Shown one piece after another: positions 58,183 to 64,000 of a DNA stretch of 64,000 nucleotides. The position numbers and the translations under genes are program-made. How positions within the stretch are numbered: position 1 is the stretch's first letter; every line of letters begins with the position of its first letter. The notes below the pieces were generated by a model that saw only the letters and a list, made by a program, of their open reading frames with translations, searched no databases and was not told the origin of the DNA. This stretch comes from JAHITU01 sp964486155 (lineage in GTDB: Bacteria > Patescibacteriota > Minisyncoccia > Phycocordibacterales > UBA12079), in contig CAZAKQ010000001.1 in the NCBI GenBank assembly GCA_964486155.1, positions 7,861 to 71,860 on the forward strand, in the 5' to 3' direction.

Positions 58183-58240
58183 TTGACAGTAGCAATCCGA
58201 TTGCTACTGTCAAAATAGTAGCAATCGGATTGCTACTATT
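58183..58240 (+). terminator. Tandem inverted hairpins, terminator of the PEGA gene
   Basis: TTGACAGTAGCAATC-C-GATTGCTACTGTCAA is followed at once by AATAGTAGCAATC-G-GATTGCTACTATT and TTATTTTTTTT. The two hairpins are inverted copies with central C and G, as in the REPIN-like doublets. Confidence 0.7.
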
Positions 58241-58292
58241 TTATTTTTTTTAAATATAGTTTAATGTATAATTTAATTTAAGATATTTAAGA

Positions 58293-58298
58293 TATAAT
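58293..58298 (+). promoter_or_regulatory. -10 box, near-leaderless
   Basis: A consensus TATAAT ends 9 bases before the ATG of the next gene. Confidence 0.4.
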
Positions 58299-58307
58299 AA
58301 AAAAACT

Positions 58308-59075
58308 ATGAATATTCTTACAGTTATTCCTATCTTTAGAAATAAATTTCAAAACCCTACTTTATTTTTTAGTAGAGAAAATTTTTCAATTGGTTCTATT
58401 ATATTAGTTCCCTATTCAAAAACAATTAATCCAAAGAAACTAAAAGAAAAACCAGCTTTAATTATAGAAAAAAGTAATTTAAAAGAGACTAAACAATTTT
58501 TAAGAAAAAATGATATTCAAATAAATAAAACTACTAATTCAATTGAATTTAATTTTTTTTCAGAAAAAATTATAAATGATATAAAAAGAAAATCTTCTAA
58601 AATACAAAAATCTTTAGAATTTTCCTTAGAAAAACTTTTTACTAAAAAAGTTAAAGAAGAATTAAATAAAATAACTAAATTATCTAAAAAATCTGTAATT
58701 AAAGATTATACAAAAAAAATTACTCCAGATTTTACCAGTCAAAAATTAAAACCTTTTTTGATTAAGAAAAAAACCATTATTTCAAAGAAAAAAGGAATTC
58801 AGAGTATTAATTCTCTTTTATCTAAAAATAGAGTTTCAAAAAATAAATTACATTCTGAAAAACATTATTTAGTTGATGAAATAAGAAAATACTTTGGTGA
58901 AACTGCTAAAAAAGGAAAAGGTTCTTTTGGATTTTATCTAGGATTTTTTAATAGACTTCCAAAATCAATTATTTATCAATATTGGGCAGAGGTAAAAGAA
59001 AGTCGTAAATCTATAAAAAGCCAACAAAAAATATTTTGGTGGAAAATCGGAAATTTTTTAAAAGAAAAAAATTAA
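58308..59075 (+). CDS. Basic hypothetical protein, faintly PriA N-terminus-like
   Basis: 255 residues, very Lys-rich. The first 50 residues (MNILTVIPIFRNKFQNPTLFF...FSIGSIILVPYSKTINPKKL) recall the N-terminal domain of PriA primosomal helicase (xVxPI...LxYF...GxxVxVPxxxK), but no helicase follows. The middle is charged and helical, and the C-terminal 70 residues (FGETAKKGKGSFGFYLGFFNRLPKSIIYQYWAEVKES...KIFWWKIGNFLKEKN) look like a compact conserved domain. Nucleic-acid binding is plausible from charge; the PriA link is weak. The terminator palindrome overlaps its stop codon. Confidence 0.6.
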   Translation: MNILTVIPIFRNKFQNPTLFFSRENFSIGSIILVPYSKTINPKKLKEKPALIIEKSNLKETKQFLRKNDIQINKTTNSIEFNFFSEKIINDIKRKSSKIQKSLEFSLEKLFTKKVKEELNKITKLSKKSVIKDYTKKITPDFTSQKLKPFLIKKKTIISKKKGIQSINSLLSKNRVSKNKLHSEKHYLVDEIRKYFGETAKKGKGSFGFYLGFFNRLPKSIIYQYWAEVKESRKSIKSQQKIFWWKIGNFLKEKN

Positions 59076-59100
59076 ACGGGTCACTAGTGACCCGTTTAAT
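59071..59100. terminator. Bidirectional terminator, perfect 30-bp palindrome
   Basis: Symmetric around AACGGGTCACTAGTGACCCG with T runs on both strands. It includes the stop codon of the plus-strand gene and serves the convergent coiled-coil gene. Confidence 0.8.
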
Positions 59101-59115
59101 TTTTTAGAAATAATT

Positions 59116-59538
59116 TTATATTGATGTTTTTTTATTTTTCTTTAAAAAAATAAGTTGGCTTTCTAATTTTGAAATCTTTGATTTTATTTCTTCCATATCT
59201 ATAAACAATATTCTGGTATCTTCTTTTTCTGTTTTTAAAGCTACATTAATTTTTTTCTCTAATCTGCTTATGTCGCTATTAATAAAATTAATTTGTTGAC
59301 GAATTTCTTTTAATTCTTGATGTATAGATAAGAAACCTTCCTCCATTCTTGCTGTAAGTGATAAAAATTTATCATCAATTTTATTAAATTTATTATCAAT
59401 TTTATTAAATTTACCATCAATTTTATTAAATTTATCATCAATTTTATTAAATTTATCGTCCACATTATCAAAACCTTCCTTAGTTGAGACTGCTAAGTTT
59501 TCAATCAATTTTTCTATTTTATCTAATTTTTTTTCCAT
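59116..59538 (-). CDS. Coiled-coil protein with heptad tandem repeats
   Basis: 140 residues, all helical. Five near-identical seven-residue units of the type DDKFNKI (about 24-58) sit between an N-terminal (KIEKLIENLAVSTKEGFDNV) and a C-terminal coiled coil (RMEEGFLSIHQELKEIRQQINFINSDISRLEKK...). This forms a rigid parallel coil; similar small proteins are common near phage or surface genes, but no function can be named. The DNA repeats are 21 bp long, so unit number may vary between strains. It is 29 bases downstream of rpiB, same strand. Confidence 0.7.
   Translation of the reverse strand: MEKKLDKIEKLIENLAVSTKEGFDNVDDKFNKIDDKFNKIDGKFNKIDNKFNKIDDKFLSLTARMEEGFLSIHQELKEIRQQINFINSDISRLEKKINVALKTEKEDTRILFIDMEEIKSKISKLESQLIFLKKNKKTSI
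59361..59460. repeat. 21-bp tandem repeat inside the coiled-coil gene
   Basis: Nearly five units of ATTTTATTAAATTTATCATC-type sequence, encoding DDKFNKI heptads. Units differ at only one or two bases. Confidence 0.8.
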
Positions 59539-59567
59539 TCTTTTTTAATTTTAAACCAATATATTTT

Positions 59568-60029
59568 TTAAGTCAAATTTTCCGCTTTTTGGATACGACG
59601 AGAATATTTTTCATCTTCTAATAAATTTGTCTTTAACCATAATTCAATAATTTCTTTTGCTTGATCTTCAGTTAAAAATTGAGCTCCTAGCGACAAAACA
59701 TTAGCATTATTATGTTCACGAGATAATTTCACTATTTCTAAATTATAAGAATAACAAACTGTGGCTCGTATATTTTTAAAACGATTAGCTAACATAGCCT
59801 CTCCTTGACCTGAAGCTCCTAAAATAATAGCTTTAAATTCTGTTGGATTTTCAGATACTTCTTGAACTGCTTTTGAAATAAAATCAGGATAATCATCTTC
59901 AGAATTATATTCAAATGCACCTTTGTCTTCTACCACATATCCTAATTTTAACAAAAAAGGTTTTAGATTTTCTTTTAAATCAAAACCTGCATGGTCAGTA
60001 GCTAATAAAATTTTTTTTGTTCTATTCAT
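59568..60029 (-). CDS. rpiB: RpiB/LacA/LacB-type sugar-phosphate isomerase
   Basis: Ribose-5-phosphate isomerase B fold, pentose-phosphate pathway. LLATDHAGFDLKENLKPFLLKLGY is the N-terminal family block with the Asp-His pair; FKAIILGASGQGEAMLANRFKNIRATVCY is the phosphate and base-catalyst loop; SREHNNANVLSLGAQFLTEDQAKEII completes it. 153 residues. In E. coli RpiB the loop reads CGTGIG with the catalytic Cys; here GASGQG has no Cys. It may use another base or another substrate. Confidence 0.85.
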   Translation of the reverse strand: MNRTKKILLATDHAGFDLKENLKPFLLKLGYVVEDKGAFEYNSEDDYPDFISKAVQEVSENPTEFKAIILGASGQGEAMLANRFKNIRATVCYSYNLEIVKLSREHNNANVLSLGAQFLTEDQAKEIIELWLKTNLLEDEKYSRRIQKAENLT

Positions 60030-60164
60030 CTCGTTAGAGATAACTTACTTTTAACAAGCAATCTCAATTAAATTACTAATTCCTTATCCCTCGAATAAAA
60101 TATTTTATGTATTAAATCTTTAACGGGATTCATATTTTTTTATTTTATTTAATAACAAATTTTC

Positions 60165-60258
60165 TTGACTTTTTTTTATAATTGATATTATTTAAGTATA
60201 AATGTTTGATTTAATCAAACGGTTGAGGAAGCCCCACTTGTGGGGTTTTCGTTTTTTT
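60165..60258 (+). ncRNA. Candidate small RNA unit (promoter plus terminator, no ORF)
   Basis: TTGACT, 17-base spacer, TTATTT, then about 60 transcribed bases with hairpin GTTTGAT/ATCAAAC, GGTTGAGGAAG, and a strong intrinsic terminator CCCCAC-TT-GTGGGG followed by TTTTCGTTTTTTT. All protein genes here are on the other strand, so the unit is orphan. The rest of the 60030-60368 gap shows nothing else. Confidence 0.45.
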
Positions 60259-60368
60259 GTTAAAAAACTTATATTAATCCTATAATTATTTTTAACTCTT
60301 TTTTTTATATTCAAAAAATCTTTTGCATCTACTTTAAAAATAATTCTACAATCTTTCATATCTATAAT

Positions 60369-61403
60369 TTACAACAACTCTCCTATTTTTAACATATGTT
60401 TCAATAAAGTATTAGTATAACCAATTTCATTATCATACCAAATCAAAACTTTAACTAAATTTCCGTCTACTACCTTAGTTAAAGACAAATCCACTAAAGC
60501 AGCATAAGAATTATTTTTAATATCTGAAGATACTAAAGGTTCTTCTGTTACATTATAAATCCCGTCCCAATTATTATTTTGAACTGCTTTTTTTAATATA
60601 GAATTAATTTCAGCAACAGAAGTTTCTTTCTTAGATATAAAAGTCAAATCTACTAACGAACCTACAATGGTCGGGATACGAGTTGCCATTCCATCAAATT
60701 TTTCTATTAAATCTTTTATAACTAAAGTAGTAGCCACGGCTGATCCTGTGGTAGTAGGAATTATATTTTGAGCTCCTGCCCTTCCTTTTCTAAAGTCTTT
60801 TTTATTTGGCATATCTACGATTTTTTGAGTAGAAGTATAAGAATGAATAGTGTTTAGGACAGCTTTTTCTATTCCAATTTCTTGATTCAAAATTTGCAAA
60901 ACTGGGCTAACCGCATTGGTAGTACAAGAACCATTAGCACTAATATGACAATCACTTAATTCATTTTCATTAATTCCCATTAATATAGTTTTTCCATTAG
61001 TACTATAATCAGGAATATTTGCTTCCAATATATCAGAAGATTTATCATCTTTAGCTGGAGCAGACAAAATAACCCTTTTAGCTCCTGCTTTTATATGAGC
61101 TGAAGATTTTTGATAAGTATTAAAAACTCCAGTAGCTTCTAAAACTATATCCACACTCAAATCTGCCCAAGGTAAATATTGAGGGTCGGGCTCTGAATAA
61201 AAACTTTCTTTAGGCAAAATTAAGTCTTTAGATTTTCCATAGACGGTATCATATTTTAAAAGATAATTTAAATTATCCAAATCAGCCAAATCATTAACAG
61301 CTACAATTTCTATTCGTGATTCTTTTTGAGCTAATTTATAAAAAGCTCTTCCTATTCTACCAAAACCATTTATAGCAACTTTTATTTTTTGCTTATCATC
61401 CAT
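60369..61403 (-). CDS. gap: Glyceraldehyde-3-phosphate dehydrogenase
   Basis: Glycolytic enzyme. The NAD-binding start is KVAINGFGRIGRAFYKLA; the catalytic cysteine lies in ANGSCTTNAVSPVLQIL (usual form SNASCTTN); the catalytic His is in NTIHSYTSTQ; RAGAQNIIPTTTGSA and IWYDNEIGYTN are standard. 344 residues. Together with rpiB it points to lower glycolysis and pentose-phosphate steps. No neighbouring pgk or tpi, so it is not in the usual glycolytic operon. Confidence 0.95.
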   Translation of the reverse strand: MDDKQKIKVAINGFGRIGRAFYKLAQKESRIEIVAVNDLADLDNLNYLLKYDTVYGKSKDLILPKESFYSEPDPQYLPWADLSVDIVLEATGVFNTYQKSSAHIKAGAKRVILSAPAKDDKSSDILEANIPDYSTNGKTILMGINENELSDCHISANGSCTTNAVSPVLQILNQEIGIEKAVLNTIHSYTSTQKIVDMPNKKDFRKGRAGAQNIIPTTTGSAVATTLVIKDLIEKFDGMATRIPTIVGSLVDLTFISKKETSVAEINSILKKAVQNNNWDGIYNVTEEPLVSSDIKNNSYAALVDLSLTKVVDGNLVKVLIWYDNEIGYTNTLLKHMLKIGELL

Positions 61404-61416
61404 AATTTTGTGGTTA

Positions 61417-63705
61417 TTAAATTTTTGGCTTGTTATCCTTAATAAATTTTAAAATCTTTTCAAAAAAGTTTTTAGATTCCTCTTTTTCCTTCTTGTCTAA
61501 ATCTATGGTAATTTTTTGTTCTTTTAACTCTTTTTGATCTTCTAAATCCTCAAGTTCTTTTTTATTAAAATATTTTATTCCTGCTAAAGAAACATTATTG
61601 GAGACCTTGTTCGTTACTTTTTTAACTATTTCTTTTGTTTCATTGAAAGAATATTTAACAAAATCTATCCAATTATCATCTTTATAAATATTTTCATCTA
61701 TTTGAGACTCACTAATTACTTGATTTGTATTTCCAACTTCTTTTATTGCAATTTCATCAATGGGTTTGTTCTCATCTACAAATTCTTTATTTGAAACTTT
61801 AACTCTATCTTCTGATTTTTTATATTTAACTGAACCAATTTTCATTAATAAATTATTAATTTTTTCATAAACAGTTATACTTGTCTCATCAAGTATTTTA
61901 ACAACTTTATTTGTTATTGGATCCTTGTTTATTGAAGAACTAACATTTCCAAGTAAATGTTTCAAATCTATAGAAACTAACATGGCTATAATTTGTTCTG
62001 TAATTTCACTAGTAGATTCTATAACTTGCTCTACTTTTTCAACCACCACTTCATTAGTTGTTTCCACTACCTTATCTACAGTTTCTTGAATTACTTCAGC
62101 TGAAGTATCAATTACTTCTACAGTTGTTTCTACTGCAGTTTCTACTGTTTCTTGAGCAACCTCAACTGAAGTATCAATTGCTTCCGTTGTTGTTTCTGCT
62201 ACTACATCTACAGTTTCTTGAACCGCAGTCATAATATTTTTGTCTTTTTCTTCTTTTTTATCTCTTGATTCTTTTTGGGTTAATTCAGGAGAACTTGTAG
62301 CTAATTCTTTGTCGTTTTCTTTTTCTGAAGGATTTACTTTTTCTTTTTCAACAGGAGAAACAACCTCCTTTTCTTGTTTTAATTCATCTTGTTTAATTAT
62401 TTCTTGAGATACTTCCTCTGTTTTTTCTTGTTCTTCCACAACTTCCTGTTTTATTTGATCTACCTTGGATGGAGTAGTTCCATAATCATAAACGATAACT
62501 TCTCTAGTAGCAGAAGCCACATTACCAGCTTCATCTATAGCTGTATAGGTAATAAAATAAGAATCCTTTACATTAGTATCTACTATATCCCCACTTACTT
62601 TAACACCCAAACCTTCACTTATATTATCAGTAACTTTGGCTCCTAAATCTACATAAGAAGTTCCTATTTGAATTAAAGCAGGGTTATTTCCTTGAATTAC
62701 TAACATCGGTGCTTGGTTATCTACTATTCCTGATGAAGTTGTATTATCTTCTATTATCTCCTCTTCAATTATTTCCGATTCTTCAGCAATCTCGGTCTCA
62801 GCTGAAGTTAATTCTGAGATATTTGAAATCTCTTCAATACTTTCTACAGCAATAATTGGTTCATAATCACCGAAATCTTCTTGTTTCAAGTCAAGAACTT
62901 TTCCTATTAAAGAAGAATAATCTTTAGATACCATTCTCTCTTTCTCTCTTAAAGCTAACTCAGCAGCTTTAGCTTTTTTAATTTTTTGAATTTCCTGAAC
63001 CTCTTTTAAATAAACCATCTCCATATCTATAACCTCAGCCAACTCCTCTGAAAGATAATTTCCTAAATCAGCCCCATCTAATATATCTTTTGAAATACTT
63101 AAAGTTTTCTTTTCTAGTTTTTCTTTCCAAACTTTATTATCAACAGCCAAAGTCTTGTATTGATATTCTATGTAATAATTATCATTATCTTCTGTAATTT
63201 CAGAAATTTGTAATTTAAAATCATAATTGTCTAAATCAGTATTTAAAATCAAAGAAACATCTACTTCATTTTTTGGTTTAGCTGTTTTTATTGGATTAAC
63301 TGCACGTACTTCTTCTATTTCAATCTCGCCTAAATTAACTAAAGGTTTTTCAACTTCAGTATCTAAACTAGTATTCATATTTATTGGTTCAGGTCGTGCA
63401 AAAGTAGCTATAGGAACATTCTCTCTATCAAAATATTTAATTTCTTTACTCTCTTCAATTGTATCTTCTAATTCATCAATTTCTTCTGTAATTACTTTAA
63501 TTTCTTCGGCAACATCTTCAATCTCAGAAGAGTCAAAAGATTCAAGAACTTCTTCTTGAACTAAAGAATCTTCTTGAATAGATGTTGTTTCTAATGATTG
63601 AGATATATTAGCCGTTTGACCTCCCACAACACCAAAAACAGACATCACTAAACCTAAGGATGCTGCAACACTATGTTTTAATAGTTCTAAAGTTTGGTCT
63701 AACAT
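61417..63705 (-). CDS. Large acidic surface protein with DUF5011-type Ig-like domain and VET repeats
   Basis: 762 residues. The N-terminus has one hydrophobic stretch (HSVAASLGLVMSVFGVVGGQTANI) that could be a signal or anchor, followed by a Glu-rich region. An Ig-like domain is clear at about residues 330-405 (DNQAPMLVIQGNNPALIQIGTSYVDLGAKVTDNISEG...YFITYTAIDEAGNVASATREVIVYDYG), typical of DUF5011/HYR. After it come Lys/Glu-rich linkers and imperfect repeats of about 28 residues (VQETVDVVAETTTEAIDTSVEVAQETVETAVETT...). It is 13 bases upstream of gap. Probably a cell-surface fibre or stalk protein. Confidence 0.7.
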   Translation of the reverse strand: MLDQTLELLKHSVAASLGLVMSVFGVVGGQTANISQSLETTSIQEDSLVQEEVLESFDSSEIEDVAEEIKVITEEIDELEDTIEESKEIKYFDRENVPIATFARPEPINMNTSLDTEVEKPLVNLGEIEIEEVRAVNPIKTAKPKNEVDVSLILNTDLDNYDFKLQISEITEDNDNYYIEYQYKTLAVDNKVWKEKLEKKTLSISKDILDGADLGNYLSEELAEVIDMEMVYLKEVQEIQKIKKAKAAELALREKERMVSKDYSSLIGKVLDLKQEDFGDYEPIIAVESIEEISNISELTSAETEIAEESEIIEEEIIEDNTTSSGIVDNQAPMLVIQGNNPALIQIGTSYVDLGAKVTDNISEGLGVKVSGDIVDTNVKDSYFITYTAIDEAGNVASATREVIVYDYGTTPSKVDQIKQEVVEEQEKTEEVSQEIIKQDELKQEKEVVSPVEKEKVNPSEKENDKELATSSPELTQKESRDKKEEKDKNIMTAVQETVDVVAETTTEAIDTSVEVAQETVETAVETTVEVIDTSAEVIQETVDKVVETTNEVVVEKVEQVIESTSEITEQIIAMLVSIDLKHLLGNVSSSINKDPITNKVVKILDETSITVYEKINNLLMKIGSVKYKKSEDRVKVSNKEFVDENKPIDEIAIKEVGNTNQVISESQIDENIYKDDNWIDFVKYSFNETKEIVKKVTNKVSNNVSLAGIKYFNKKELEDLEDQKELKEQKITIDLDKKEKEESKNFFEKILKFIKDNKPKI

Positions 63706-63906
63706 AATTATTTATCTATTCGTCTTTTCTATATTATAAACTAAAAATAAACATTATTTAATACTTATTAGTGGATAACATTATTCTAAAATAGATATTT
63801 TTCAATTTTTTAAGAATCTAAACTTAAATCAAACGAACTATTCAAGTCACCAAGAAATTACTGAGAGATTAAGCTTCTCAATAACTTACTTTAAACTCAA
63901 AATCTG

Positions 63907-64000
63907 TTAAAACTCTTTCCCTACTGTGAAAGTTTTTTTAACAACTTCTTCATCTTCATATCTTTTTCTTTTAATATCTTTTAAAGATTCTTTGGCAAAA
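63907..64000 (-). CDS. C-terminal end of an unidentified gene (runs off window)
   Basis: About 31 codons ending FAKESLKDIKRKRYEDEEVV then KKTFTVGKEF and TAA. Charged and coding-like, but too short to name. A near-match to a DnaA box (TTATCCACT on the minus strand at 63771-63779) lies between it and the DUF5011 gene. Confidence 0.4.
   Translation of the reverse strand, partial: FAKESLKDIKRKRYEDEEVVKKTFTVGKEF

Noticed and set aside
63771..63779. Near-consensus DnaA box as an origin
   Set aside because: Only one mismatched box, no dnaA gene or box cluster.

Overview
The window comes from a very AT-rich bacterial genome, and everything in it fits the Candidate Phyla Radiation (Patescibacteria), most like a Parcubacteria/Nomurabacteria-type lineage. 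The signs are short versions of core enzymes (AlaRS without its C-Ala domain, a hinge-less SMC, a MurF without its first domain), an archaeal-type AspRS, CPR-type families (baseplate-J-like membrane protein, S23 four-helix bundle, DUF5011 surface protein, giant SpvB/RHS protein) and very few Shine-Dalgarno sequences. Lineage is an inference from gene content; no rRNA is present. Two 100-N runs show that this is a scaffold.

Layout. 1-9 kb: division and cell-wall cluster on the minus strand (mraZ, rsmH, ftsL, ftsI, murF, then serS and the start of an ftsQ-like gene), with dprA on the plus strand. 9-19 kb: rnr, then a 7.6-kb SpvB/VCBS/RHS surface-protein gene broken by one in-frame TAA and lacking its conserved 3' end. 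19-30 kb: smc, topA, secG, an orphan solute-binding protein, rnj, a phosphoesterase and an MFS transporter. 30-37 kb: tRNA-synthetase island (aspS behind a T-box leader, trpS, tyrS) with a mazEF-type module and small orphan genes. 37-42 kb: chaperones dnaJ, dnaK, grpE. 42-48 kb: infA-rpmJ-rpsM-rpsK-rpsD-rpoA-rplQ-rplM-rpsI, with unusually long, structured gaps. 48-55 kb: baseplate-J-like protein, alaS, a uracil-DNA glycosylase, a TrpR-like regulator, dut, a delta'-like gene and mreB. 55-64 kb: S23 protein, murA, PEGA protein, rpiB, gap and a DUF5011 surface protein.

The most unusual content lies between the genes. The gaps are packed with short palindromic repeats of several families: a 20-bp CCTGCCTGCCGGCAGGCAGG type, a 16-bp TCCGCCAGCTGGCGGA type, GTTAAC-, CTCCAATTGGAG- and CACCTCAACCGGTTGAGGTG-centred hairpins, and REPIN-like doublets of two inverted quasi-palindromes around a spacer. 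They sit inside one another (one copy interrupts another palindrome exactly) and they also lie in frame inside dnaJ, topA and smc. Three ribosomal-protein genes (rpsK, rpsD, rplQ) share a composite structured leader.

Translation signals seem to fall into two classes. Many housekeeping genes have a -10 box 6-9 bases before the start codon, which implies leaderless mRNA. A handful of small orphan genes carry strong Shine-Dalgarno sites, and most of these also have their own terminators.
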